DNA of 64,000 nucleotides from Deltaproteobacteria bacterium (lineage in GTDB: Bacteria; UBA10199; SPLOWO2-01-44-7), in contig JACQMB010000145.1 of the NCBI GenBank assembly GCA_016203765.1, positions 81,283 through 145,282 on the forward strand, given 5' to 3'. Each line of letters starts with the position of its first letter. Position 1 is the first letter of the stretch. Below, in pieces: positions 35,796 to 44,533 of the stretch. The translations under genes and the position numbers were made by a program. The notes under the pieces are model-generated. The model had not been told where the DNA came from and ran no database searches. It worked only from the letters and a program-made list of their open reading frames with translations.

Positions 35796-36623
35796 ATGGA
35801 CTTGAAAAAGAAATTGATCTTCTCCGGCGTGCTGGGAGTACTGGCCTTTATCGGCATTCTCTCCTACGTGCGCAACAAGGAGCAACATCTCCTCCAGCTT
35901 AGTGAAATGACCTATGTCCTGGCGGCCGCCAAGGATATTCTGGCCAACACCCAGATCGATGAGACGATGGTCGGCCGGATTCAGGTCCCCAGGAAATTTG
36001 TTCAACCGATGGCGTTAACCAGCCTGCGAGACGCGATCGGCCGGGTCGCCTTCGCCCCCATTCACGAAGGGGAGCAGATTTTGGGAACAAAACTGATCCA
36101 GCTGGGCTCGCAGACCGGCCTGGCCATGAAAATCCCGGTCGGGTTCCGGGCCGTCTCCATCGCGGTCAACGAGGTGACGGGGGTCGCCCACCTGATCCGC
36201 GCCGACGATTTTATCGATGTGTTGGGGAGTTTTGATTTCGGCGACCAGGCCCAGGCCAAAAAATATACCTACACCCTTTTTGAAAATATCCAGGTCCTGG
36301 CGGTGGAACAGAATATGGGCGAGGGTTTTACCACGGGCCTCCCCAAGGAGGAAAAGGGGGAGGGCGTGTTGAGCCGCCTGATCGCCGAGCAGAAGGCGGG
36401 GGGGCAGGGGATGACGCTGACGCTGGCCATGTCCCCGGAGGATGCCCAGCGCCTCGTTCTGTCCCAGGAAACGGGATCGATCTCCGTGGCCTTGCGCCCC
36501 CGCTTCGGTTCGGACAACATCTTGAAGCTGGAACCGGTCACGCCGTATGACCTGACCGGTTTGAAATCATTGATCCGGCAGTCCAAACAACCGACCTACA
36601 TGGAATATAGAGGGGGGCGATAA
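35796..36623 (+). CDS. cpaB: Flp pilus assembly protein CpaB/RcpC
   Basis: 275 residues with an N-terminal membrane anchor (IFSGVLGVLAFIGILSYV), then an SAF-like domain (VLAAAKDILANTQIDETMV; GRVAFAPIHEGEQIL) and the RcpC-type domain with MKIPVGFRAVSIAVNEVTG. It is periplasmic and thought to work with the secretin. It starts 11 bases after the TadF-like gene and is followed by cpaC. Confidence 0.9.
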   Translation: MDLKKKLIFSGVLGVLAFIGILSYVRNKEQHLLQLSEMTYVLAAAKDILANTQIDETMVGRIQVPRKFVQPMALTSLRDAIGRVAFAPIHEGEQILGTKLIQLGSQTGLAMKIPVGFRAVSIAVNEVTGVAHLIRADDFIDVLGSFDFGDQAQAKKYTYTLFENIQVLAVEQNMGEGFTTGLPKEEKGEGVLSRLIAEQKAGGQGMTLTLAMSPEDAQRLVLSQETGSISVALRPRFGSDNILKLEPVTPYDLTGLKSLIRQSKQPTYMEYRGGR

Positions 36624-36625
36624 AC

Positions 36626-38038
36626 ATGAGCACAAGGAAAATCATCTGCACACCGCTGTTGATCCTGATGTTGTTGTTGCCGTGGAAGGGCCGGGGGCAG
36701 GTCGCCGACCAGCAGTTGGTGGTGGGCCGGGCCAAGACCCTGACCACCGCCTACGAAGTCGGCGACATCGCCATGAGCAACGTGGAGATATGCTCTTTTG
36801 TGGTGAGGGAAAATCGGCGGGAGATTTATTTGAATCCGTTGACGGAGGGGAGTACCACCCTGACCATTTGGGACACGGAGGGTAAAAAAAGAGACAGCTC
36901 CCTGCTGACCGTGGTGGCCGTGGACGTCGATGCCGGCCTGAAAGCGGCCCAGGATTTCACCAGAAACATTCCGGGGGTGAGGGTCTATCTGGAGGGTTCG
37001 ACGGTCGTCCTTGGCGGCGAGGTCCATACCCCGGCCCATCTCAAACAACTGGAGGGCTATGCCGAAACGCATCCCGAGGCCCGTTCGGAGGTGAAGCTCT
37101 CCAGCCAGGCCATGAACGTGATCGCCAAGCGGATCGAGGAGGCGATCAATACGCCGGGCATCCAGGTGCGGGCGGTGCGCGACAAACTGATCATGGAGGG
37201 GTTGACCTACTCCGACGATATTTACAAAAAAATCGATACCATCGCCAAACTCTATGCCCCGGAAATCATCAACCTGGTGGAGGTCCGCGAGGCCAACCGC
37301 CGCCCCGGTTACGACAAAACCGTCCGCTTCGACATCTACTTTATGGAGGTCAAAAACTCGGCGCTCCGGGCGTTCGGAATCAACTGGGCCCCGGGGGCGG
37401 TCATCCAACAGCAGGCTGAAAAGGGTGGGGGGTCCGGCGGAGGCGGTTTCCTTGGGGGCGGGTTCAACGCCATGATCGGTTTTGTGATGAATCTGGTGCC
37501 GAAAATCCGGTGGATTCATCAGACCGGCCGCGGCAGGATTTTGGAAAAGCCCTCTTTTATCGTGAAGAGCGGCGAGCCGGTCAACTTCTTCAGCGGCACG
37601 CAGGTCCCCTATTACGGGGAACAGGGGGTTTCCTTCAAGGAGGTGGGGATTAAGGTGAATGCCGAGCCGATTGCCGCGGGCGACGAGATCGACTTGAAGG
37701 TCACGGTCGACGTCTCCACCCTCTCCTCGACGGTCGCCGAAGGGATCGACACCAACAACGTGACCACCTCGGTCTTCGTGAAGTCGGGCCAGGCGGTGGT
37801 GTTGGGGGGACTGGTCCGCAACGCCGATGTCAAGACCTATAACAAGGTCCCGAAGAATCTGGATACGACCTCGGCCATCTTCACCCTGTTTTTATCGAGG
37901 GATTTTCAGACCAATAAATCGCAGTTCTATGTCTTCCTCGTTCCCGAGGTGCTGGAACAGCCCCAGGCGGCCGAGATGAAGCTGAAACGCTGGCTTGAAA
38001 TCAACAAGGAAATCGAGCTGTCGCGAAAATTTAAATGA
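36626..38038 (+). CDS. cpaC: Tad secretin CpaC/RcpA
   Basis: A 470-residue outer-membrane pore subunit. Order: signal peptide (PLLILMLLLPWKGRG), the pilus-secretin N-domain (GRAKTLTTAYEVGDIAMSNV), a BON-like region around 105-170, and the secretin domain from about 240, with RILEKPSFIVKSGEPVNFF and a C-terminal VFVKSGQAVVLGGLVR. A glycine-rich loop (GGGSGGGGFLGGG) lies near residue 275, in the gate region. It provides the exit channel of the Tad apparatus and overlaps the next gene as ATGA. Confidence 0.93.
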   Translation: MSTRKIICTPLLILMLLLPWKGRGQVADQQLVVGRAKTLTTAYEVGDIAMSNVEICSFVVRENRREIYLNPLTEGSTTLTIWDTEGKKRDSSLLTVVAVDVDAGLKAAQDFTRNIPGVRVYLEGSTVVLGGEVHTPAHLKQLEGYAETHPEARSEVKLSSQAMNVIAKRIEEAINTPGIQVRAVRDKLIMEGLTYSDDIYKKIDTIAKLYAPEIINLVEVREANRRPGYDKTVRFDIYFMEVKNSALRAFGINWAPGAVIQQQAEKGGGSGGGGFLGGGFNAMIGFVMNLVPKIRWIHQTGRGRILEKPSFIVKSGEPVNFFSGTQVPYYGEQGVSFKEVGIKVNAEPIAAGDEIDLKVTVDVSTLSSTVAEGIDTNNVTTSVFVKSGQAVVLGGLVRNADVKTYNKVPKNLDTTSAIFTLFLSRDFQTNKSQFYVFLVPEVLEQPQAAEMKLKRWLEINKEIELSRKFK

Positions 38039-40179
38039 GTGCGGCGGTCATCAGCATTGTCGGCACCAAAGATGCGTGCGGGGCCTCGACCTTTGCCGCG
38101 AACCTGGGATTCCTCCTTCAAAAATTGTCCCACAAAAAAGTCCTCCTCTTTGATTACGATTTCAGCTATTGCGGCGACCTCCATCTTTCCCTCGACCAAA
38201 AGGAGTCCGCCTACGCCACCGATCTGATCGGCCTGGCCGGCAAGAAGGGGGCCCAAAAGATGCTGGAGGGTTTTATCCCCCGGCATCCGCGGGGCGTGCA
38301 CCTCCTCCAGGCCTTCGATCCGCAGAAAAAGACGCACCGGTTTTCACCGGAGGATTTCGCCGGGGTCTTCTCCCTGCTGGCCGAGGCCTTCGATTATATT
38401 CTGGTGGATGGGGGGAGCAGTTGGACCCCCTATCATCTCCATCCCTTTTTGGGGTCCGGTCTTATCTTTTTGGTGGCCCAGCCGACGCGGGCTCTCCTCC
38501 GGGAGGCCTCGCATAAAACCGGCCGCCTCATGTCCGGTTTTATTCCGAAGAGCAAGCTGAACATCATTTTGAACAGGGTTGTGCAGACGGACGGGTTGAA
38601 CACGCGGCAGATGGAGGAGCACTTTTCCGGATTAAACTGTTTTTATCTTCCGGACCGGCCCGGCAAAATGGAAGAGGCCTCCGGGGAACCGCTTTGCCTT
38701 CTGGACGTGCGCGACCCCTACACCCTGGGGATTGAGAAGATCGTCCGGGAGGCCCTCTTGAAGAAAAAACTGCCCTCCTTCCGTTTGGAGGAACATTCGG
38801 CGCCGGAATGGGGGGCCTTTGTCCCTTTCTGGGCGGCCTTCAACGGAGGGCCGACGGCCGCCGCGGCACCCGCGCGCGGCGCGGCTCAGGCCCCGCCGGT
38901 TGAAGAATGGGACCAATTGAAAGGCCAAATTTTAAAACAGTTGTTGAAGATGGTCGATTTTAAATCGATGGGGCTGGAACAGGCCAAGGATCAGAAAAAC
39001 GAACAGGCCCTGCGGGAAAAAACCAGGGAGGCGATCCTGAAAATCCTCAACGCGATGGGGGAGGATGCCGTTGAACAAAGCAAAAAAAAACAACTGGTCG
39101 CGGAGGTTTTGGACGAGGCGCTCGGGCTGGGGCCGCTGGAGGTGCTCCTCGCCGATCCCAAACTCACCGAGATCATGATCAACGGCAAGGACCATATCTA
39201 CGTCGAAGAACGCGGAAAATTAAAGCGAACCCCGCTTCGTTTCAGTTCGGAGGATCAGCTCTCGGCGGTCATTGAAAGGATCGTCGCCCCCATCGGCCGC
39301 CGGATCGATGAATCGACCCCCCTGGTCGACGCCCGGCTTCGGGACGGCTCCCGGGTGAATATCATCATTCCCCCCCTCTCTCTGGTCGGCCCGGTGGTGA
39401 CCATCCGCCGTTTTTCCCAAACCCCGCTACAGGTGAGTGACCTGGTGGGCTTTGGCAGTCTCTCCGAGGGGATGGCCGAGTTTTTGCGCGCCGCCATTGA
39501 GGCGCGATTAAATATCGTGGTTTCCGGAGGAACCGGTTCGGGAAAAACAACCCTGCTCAACGTTTTGTCCTCTTTCATCGGGAACGATCAGCGGATTGTC
39601 ACCATCGAGGACGCGGCCGAGTTGAGGCTCGGCCAGGAACACGTGATTTCTCTGGAATCGAGGCCCCCCAACATCGAGGGGAAGGGGGATATCCCGATCC
39701 GGACCCTGTTGAAGAACGCGCTCCGGATGCGGCCGGACCGGATCGTGATCGGGGAGTGCCGGGGAGGGGAGGCGCTGGATATGCTCCAGGCGATGAACAC
39801 CGGCCACGACGGCTCGCTCACCACCGTCCACGCCAACACGCCGCGCGATTGCGTCTCCCGTCTGGAAACCCTGGTGATGTACGCGGGGGTGCAGCTCCCC
39901 TCCAAGGCCATCCGGGGCCAGATCGCCGCGGCCATCGACATGATTGTCCAGCTCAACCGGCTCTCCGACGGTAGCCGCAGGATCACCAAGATCAGCGAGA
40001 TCACCGGCATGGAGGGGGATGTGATCACCCTGCAGGATATCTTTGTCTTCAACCAGGAAAAAGTGGATGCCGACAAAAAGGTGATCGGCAAACACGCCCC
40101 GACCGGGGTGGTCCCCCGTTTTGTGGAAACGCTCCGCCAGCGGGGGATTGAGCTTTCCAGAAAGTATTTTCAGATATGA
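38035..40179 (+). CDS. TadZ-TadA fusion (MinD-like localiser plus secretion ATPase)
   Basis: 714 residues in one frame. Residues 1-~260 are CpaE/TadZ-like: a MinD/ParA fold with a deviant Walker A (GTKDACGAST), FDYDFSYCGDLHLSL and LVDGGSSW. An Ala/Pro linker follows (~265-292). Residues ~300-714 are CpaF/TadA: GPLEVLLADPKLTEIMING, Walker A GGTGSGKTT (about 497-505), an acidic TIEDAAELRL box and RPDRIVIGECRGGEALDML. TadZ and TadA are normally separate proteins. The fusion would tie polar placement to the motor. No stop or frameshift separates the halves. Confidence 0.92.
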   Translation: MSAAVISIVGTKDACGASTFAANLGFLLQKLSHKKVLLFDYDFSYCGDLHLSLDQKESAYATDLIGLAGKKGAQKMLEGFIPRHPRGVHLLQAFDPQKKTHRFSPEDFAGVFSLLAEAFDYILVDGGSSWTPYHLHPFLGSGLIFLVAQPTRALLREASHKTGRLMSGFIPKSKLNIILNRVVQTDGLNTRQMEEHFSGLNCFYLPDRPGKMEEASGEPLCLLDVRDPYTLGIEKIVREALLKKKLPSFRLEEHSAPEWGAFVPFWAAFNGGPTAAAAPARGAAQAPPVEEWDQLKGQILKQLLKMVDFKSMGLEQAKDQKNEQALREKTREAILKILNAMGEDAVEQSKKKQLVAEVLDEALGLGPLEVLLADPKLTEIMINGKDHIYVEERGKLKRTPLRFSSEDQLSAVIERIVAPIGRRIDESTPLVDARLRDGSRVNIIIPPLSLVGPVVTIRRFSQTPLQVSDLVGFGSLSEGMAEFLRAAIEARLNIVVSGGTGSGKTTLLNVLSSFIGNDQRIVTIEDAAELRLGQEHVISLESRPPNIEGKGDIPIRTLLKNALRMRPDRIVIGECRGGEALDMLQAMNTGHDGSLTTVHANTPRDCVSRLETLVMYAGVQLPSKAIRGQIAAAIDMIVQLNRLSDGSRRITKISEITGMEGDVITLQDIFVFNQEKVDADKKVIGKHAPTGVVPRFVETLRQRGIELSRKYFQI

Positions 40180-41042
40180 GCATCGGCGCGGTTTTGGTCA
40201 GTCTGTTTTCCGCGGGGTCGGTCGGCCTCCTCTTTTCTTTATGGCTCCAGGAGCTGGCCAAATTTTTGCGCCGGCAGATCGAGGCCGAAGAGGCCGCCTG
40301 CGAGGTTTGGCTCGCCAAATCGCTCATTGAATTGAAGGGGGCGGAAAAAAAGCTGTTTTGCCTTTGCGGGCCTCTGTTGGGCATTATCCTTTCCTTTTTG
40401 CTCCTCCCCGGCGTTTTTTGGAAGATCGCCGGGGCCTTGCTCTCCGCCCTCATCCTCAAGCGGCTGGGAAGGAGACTGGCCCGCCGTCTTTACCGGCGGC
40501 GGATCAAGGAGATTCAAAACGTTTTTGTCGACACCCTCGGGCTGGTGGGGAATGCCCTCCGCTCGGGACTCTCCCTTTATCAGGGTTTTGAGATGGCGGT
40601 CGAACAGATGCCCGGCCCGATCGCGCAGGAATTAAACCAGGTCCTGTCGGAGAACCGCCTCGGCCAGACCCTGGAGGCGGCCCTCGTCAACATGAAAAAC
40701 CGGGTTCCCCTCAAAGAGGTGGCCAGCATGGTCGACTCGGTCTTGATCTTGAGGGAGACCGGAGGCAACCTGGTGGAGACCTTCGAGACGCTGATCAATA
40801 CCCTGCGGGAAGAACAAAGGGTGCAGGACAAAATCAAAACATTGACCACCCAGGGCCTGGCCCAAGCGGTGGTGATTGTCCTCCTCCCGTTTGGTCTGGG
40901 AGGGGCCCTCTACTGGGTCTCCCCCGATTATATGTCGCCCTTGTGGAGCCACTGGCTGGGCTGGATCTGCATTTTGCTTATCCTGTTTCTGCAGGGGCTG
41001 GGGGCTTTTTTGATGAAAAAAATTATTTCGATCAGGATTTAA
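40176..41042 (+). CDS. tadB: Tad inner-membrane platform protein TadB
   Basis: A 288-residue GspF-domain protein. N-terminal and mid-membrane helices are followed by the cytoplasmic F domain (VDTLGLVGNALRSGLSLYQG; MVDSVLILRETGGNLVETFE) and C-terminal helices (VVIVLLPFGLGGALYW). It forms the inner-membrane platform with TadC for the TadA motor. It overlaps the ATPase gene as ATGA. A basic stretch (RRLARRLYRRR) flanks the cytoplasmic side. Confidence 0.9.
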   Translation: MSIGAVLVSLFSAGSVGLLFSLWLQELAKFLRRQIEAEEAACEVWLAKSLIELKGAEKKLFCLCGPLLGIILSFLLLPGVFWKIAGALLSALILKRLGRRLARRLYRRRIKEIQNVFVDTLGLVGNALRSGLSLYQGFEMAVEQMPGPIAQELNQVLSENRLGQTLEAALVNMKNRVPLKEVASMVDSVLILRETGGNLVETFETLINTLREEQRVQDKIKTLTTQGLAQAVVIVLLPFGLGGALYWVSPDYMSPLWSHWLGWICILLILFLQGLGAFLMKKIISIRI

Positions 41043-41044
41043 CG

Positions 41045-41899
41045 ATGCGAAAATTTTTAACCGTCCTTTTGATGTTAATCTCTTTTTCCCTCTTCGGCGG
41101 CGATGCGGAGGAGGTCCTGCTCCAGTTTCGTCCGACGCCGCGCCCCCTCAGTTATCTGGCCGCCTTTCATCTTCAGGAAACCGACCTCATGAATATCGCC
41201 ATGGAAACGGGGGAAAGCAAAATCCTGCAACGGGAGAAGAAACACTACATGGAAATTCGCAAGGATCTGACCCGCCGGGGCAGTCAGACCGATATCCCCT
41301 TTACGGAGACGGCGGTCCAGGCCTCCCTTTTGGACAACACCGCGAAGATTCATATCCTCAAGAACGAGTCGGGAGAGGGGCGGACCGCCAAGCCAAGGAC
41401 GATGGTCACCAGCCAGTTTATCAACGGCCGGCTGGTCCAGCCCTTCGACCTCGCCGATTTGAGCGCGGCCGGTCTGCCGCTTTTGTTTTCCGATCAAAAG
41501 GTGAAACAGGGGAGCCTATGGGAACGCCCGATCGATTTCAAAAGGGAAAACCTCCCCCCGCTGGCCTTCAACACGAAATACGAGGTCGTCGCGTTTCAAC
41601 ACCTGGCCGGGCACCCCGTGGCGGTAGTAACCTACACGTTCAAGGCCGCTTTGCAATCCACCCTGATCAGCCAGGATCCCCTCATCCAGCAAAAGGTGGC
41701 CGAATTAAAAAGGGAGAACGTGGAGAGCGTAGCGTATAAGGGAGAGGGAAGGTTCACGTTTGACTACCGCGAGGGTTTGTTGCTGACCCACAGCCTGACG
41801 ATGAGCGAGAAAATCAGCAAATCCTATATCGAGGGGCGGCAAAGAAAATTGCAGGATATCGTTCGCATTTATGAATATTCGGAGGCGTTGATTCCGTAA
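41045..41899 (+). CDS. Exported hypothetical protein between tadB and tadC
   Basis: ATG 41045, two bases after the tadB stop, gives 284 residues with a signal peptide (KFLTVLLMLISFSLFGG). The mature part is beta-rich (TKYEVVAFQHLAGHPVAVV; GEGRFTFDYREGLLL), like a periplasmic or outer-membrane associated beta-sandwich. No family is recognised. Its position inside a Tad gene run, splitting tadB from tadC, suggests it is a lineage-specific component of this apparatus. Confidence 0.7.
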   Translation: MRKFLTVLLMLISFSLFGGDAEEVLLQFRPTPRPLSYLAAFHLQETDLMNIAMETGESKILQREKKHYMEIRKDLTRRGSQTDIPFTETAVQASLLDNTAKIHILKNESGEGRTAKPRTMVTSQFINGRLVQPFDLADLSAAGLPLLFSDQKVKQGSLWERPIDFKRENLPPLAFNTKYEVVAFQHLAGHPVAVVTYTFKAALQSTLISQDPLIQQKVAELKRENVESVAYKGEGRFTFDYREGLLLTHSLTMSEKISKSYIEGRQRKLQDIVRIYEYSEALIP

Positions 41900-41904
41900 C
41901 ACCG

Positions 41905-42822
41905 ATGGCGCTGATTTTTTACAACCTGATCTTCTCGGCGGCGGCCGGCTTCTGGGGGCTGACCCTTTATGAAATGTCGCAACAACGCCGCGCCCAGCGG
42001 CGGCTGACCCAGCGGGAGGAGGCGGTCGACAAAAAAAGCCTGGTCGACTACACGTTTCGCCCCATTTTTACTTCCTACAGCCATCTCTTCAAAAAAATCC
42101 ACCTGGAATACTACCGCCGCTTCTTGAGGCGAAAATTCGTGCAGGGGGCGGTCGCGCGCAAATACAATGAGGAAATCTTCTGGGCCTTTCAAATTTTCAT
42201 GGGGTTTTTGTTCGTCGCCCTCTACTACGGGCTGGCGGCCTATTGCCGTTTTCTTGGGTTGGCAATCCCCACCCCGTTCTGGCTGATGGTCATGGTTTTT
42301 GCCGCGGGGCTCGGTTATCCTCTCCTCTGGCTCCATTCCCTGACCAAAAAGAGGCTGGGGGAGATCGTGCGTCTTTTTCCGGAATTTGTCACCAACCTGG
42401 CCCTCGCGGTGGAGGCGGGAATGGATTTTTTCAGCGCCATGGGCCGTTACGCGAAAAATTTCGAACAGAATCCGCTGGGCCGCGAGCTCCAAACCGTCAT
42501 CACCGAGGTGCAGTTGGGGGCCTCGCGCGAGGAGGCGCTCCGGCACCTGGCCGGGCGGCTTCAAATCAGGCCGGTCAGCGCCTTTGTCTCGGTGATGGTG
42601 CAGACGACCCGGCTGGGGACCTCCGTTGGCCAGGTCCTGCGGGTTCAGGCCGAACAACTGAGGCGGGAACGCTTCGAGGCGGCCGAACGGGCCGGGGTGA
42701 AGGCCTCGCAAAAGATTTTGTTTCCCCTGGTTTTTTTCATCATGCCCGCCGTCTTTTTGCTGATCTTCGGGCCCCTGATCGTCAAATTATTGACCGGCGG
42801 GATTGAAGCGTTGTTCCTGTAG
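41905..42822 (+). CDS. tadC: Tad inner-membrane platform protein TadC
   Basis: A 305-residue GspF-domain protein with an N-terminal helix, a basic loop, two membrane segments (LFVALYYGLAAY; FWLMVMVFAAGLGYPLLWL), the F domain (FPEFVTNLALAVEAGMDFF; VMVQTTRLGTSVGQVL) and C-terminal helices (FPLVFFIMPAVFLLIFG). It pairs with TadB. It is spaced five bases from the preceding gene and eight from the next. Confidence 0.9.
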   Translation: MALIFYNLIFSAAAGFWGLTLYEMSQQRRAQRRLTQREEAVDKKSLVDYTFRPIFTSYSHLFKKIHLEYYRRFLRRKFVQGAVARKYNEEIFWAFQIFMGFLFVALYYGLAAYCRFLGLAIPTPFWLMVMVFAAGLGYPLLWLHSLTKKRLGEIVRLFPEFVTNLALAVEAGMDFFSAMGRYAKNFEQNPLGRELQTVITEVQLGASREEALRHLAGRLQIRPVSAFVSVMVQTTRLGTSVGQVLRVQAEQLRRERFEAAERAGVKASQKILFPLVFFIMPAVFLLIFGPLIVKLLTGGIEALFL

Positions 42823-42829
42823 GAGGAAA

Positions 42830-43987
42830 ATGGAAAAAGATTACGCGATGCTGTTGAGAGACAGAACGGAGGGCCTGATCAAAAAGGTCAGGGAGATGTC
42901 CTGGGTGCAGAAGGCCGTCCGGTATTTCCTGACCCTCGAGTGGTCGGAAAAGATTCTGTTCCTTTTCGGCGTGACGTTTTTTCTGCTGATGATGACTGGC
43001 CCCTACGCACTGCTCTACCGGCAGACGGGGGCGCTCCTTTCGGAGGCCCAACTGCGGGGATTGACCCTGGCCCGCTATTTGGCCGCCGGCAACCAGGCCG
43101 CCTTTACCCGGAAACAGGAGGTCCTCTATTCGGTGGAGGGGGTGATCCATGAACGGGGCGTGGAGGATGCCATGATCACCGATCTGGAAGGGACCATCCT
43201 TTCCCCCGTGGAACGTTTTGGCCAAACTCTGCCTTTGACCCGGAAGGTTGAAAACCCCAACCAGTGCCAGCGTTTTAAAAAGGGTTTCGATCTTGAGTTT
43301 GTCTGCCCCCTGTTCCGGTGGCTTGAATCCTCGGACGGTTTTTCGAGGCAAACCATCGGCCTGGCCTATCTGAAATACAATGCCCGGGAAAGCCTTGACC
43401 TTTTGGGTTCGCAAACTTTTCAGATGATCAAATACATATTTTTGTTCGCCTTTTTGATCGGGCTGACCGCCTACGCCTTTTTGGCTTTGACCCAAAAATC
43501 GCTCCTCGATTTTAAATTCGCCGTCCGGACGGCCGCGCGAAGCGGGAATCCGCTCGACATCCCCAGGCATTTTAAGGCCCTGCGCGAGATCGCCCTGGAA
43601 ATCCAGGAACTCCAACAGCAAAAGGCCGCGGTGGGGCGCGCCGACTCCCCCGCCCCCGCCGACGCCTCCTCGCTCGCGGGAGAGATGATGGCATGGCTGG
43701 GGCCTCTTCTGAAAGAGCCGGTCCTGCTTTTGGACGAACGACAGCAGATTGTCCATTGCTCCAAGCCGCTCCGGGAAAAGTGGAAGGCCGCCCCGGAGGG
43801 CCACATCCTTCGCGCCCTAAAGGACTCCCCCTTCATGGAGCCCCTCATCGATTTTGTTGGGGCGTTGGGCGAAAATCCGGAGGAACCCCACACGCAAACC
43901 ATCAAGGGCCTGGGATCCCTGCGGGGGGAATCCCTCAACCTCCAGGGAAAAAAATATTTTCTTATTCGAAAGGGGGGAACGGAATAA
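42830..43987 (+). CDS. Two-helix membrane protein with sensor-like layout
   Basis: Start at 42830 after an AGGAGG site; 385 residues. One membrane helix lies near residues 38-60 (ILFLFGVTFFLLMMTGPYAL), then a ~140-residue outer domain resembling receptor sensing domains (DAMITDLEGTILSPVERFG). A second helix (YIFLFAFLIGLTAYAFLAL) comes near 205-225, followed by a HAMP-like stretch and a possible PAS-type domain (EPVLLLDERQQIVHCSKPL). There is no kinase or cyclase output domain. It may sense an envelope signal for the Tad/RHS system. Confidence 0.6.
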   Translation: MEKDYAMLLRDRTEGLIKKVREMSWVQKAVRYFLTLEWSEKILFLFGVTFFLLMMTGPYALLYRQTGALLSEAQLRGLTLARYLAAGNQAAFTRKQEVLYSVEGVIHERGVEDAMITDLEGTILSPVERFGQTLPLTRKVENPNQCQRFKKGFDLEFVCPLFRWLESSDGFSRQTIGLAYLKYNARESLDLLGSQTFQMIKYIFLFAFLIGLTAYAFLALTQKSLLDFKFAVRTAARSGNPLDIPRHFKALREIALEIQELQQQKAAVGRADSPAPADASSLAGEMMAWLGPLLKEPVLLLDERQQIVHCSKPLREKWKAAPEGHILRALKDSPFMEPLIDFVGALGENPEEPHTQTIKGLGSLRGESLNLQGKKYFLIRKGGTE

Positions 43988-44533
43988 ATGCTCAGCACGG
44001 AGGGTAAAAAATTATTTAAAAAGGCCCTGATCGGGATGGGCGGCTTTTTTTGCGTTCTCCTGATCCTGCGCCTTTTTATCTCCCCTAAAAAACCGTCGCC
44101 GGCCGCGGAGACTGGACGGGACGAGAGTTTTTTTCAGCTCTCTGAAATGGAAATCGAAAAACTGCCGGACACAAAGGAAGATGCGGCAACCTACAGCGCG
44201 AATCAGAGACTGGTCCATCTCCTCCACTCCTATGCCTTCAACTATTTTCAATCCAAACGCCTGAAAAACGCGATCTCCCTTTGGGAAACCGCCGGCTACC
44301 TGGAGCCGGGCAACGCGGTGATCGGGCTTCGGCTGGAGCAGGCCCGGGAGGCCCTCAACTACCTGGTGCAGGAGAATATCGCCTTGGGGATGCGCGATTT
44401 TAAGTATCTCCGCTATGCCGAGGCGATCGAGCATTGGCGCCGGGCTTCCAATCTGGTCGCCGGCATCGATCCCGCGGCCCATGAAAAAATCAAGCGGTGG
44501 ATCACCAAGGCCGAAAGGAAACTGAGACAATGA
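43988..44533 (+). CDS. Membrane-anchored TPR-like protein
   Basis: 181 residues. An N-terminal anchor (IGMGGFFCVLLILRLFI), a linker, and a helical domain with TPR-like pairs (YFQSKRLKNAISLWETAGYL; FKYLRYAEAIEHWRRAS). It starts at the stop of the sensor-like gene and overlaps the next gene as ATGA. It probably faces the periplasm and assists assembly, as TadD does in classical loci. Assignment by fold pattern only. Confidence 0.65.
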   Translation: MLSTEGKKLFKKALIGMGGFFCVLLILRLFISPKKPSPAAETGRDESFFQLSEMEIEKLPDTKEDAATYSANQRLVHLLHSYAFNYFQSKRLKNAISLWETAGYLEPGNAVIGLRLEQAREALNYLVQENIALGMRDFKYLRYAEAIEHWRRASNLVAGIDPAAHEKIKRWITKAERKLRQ

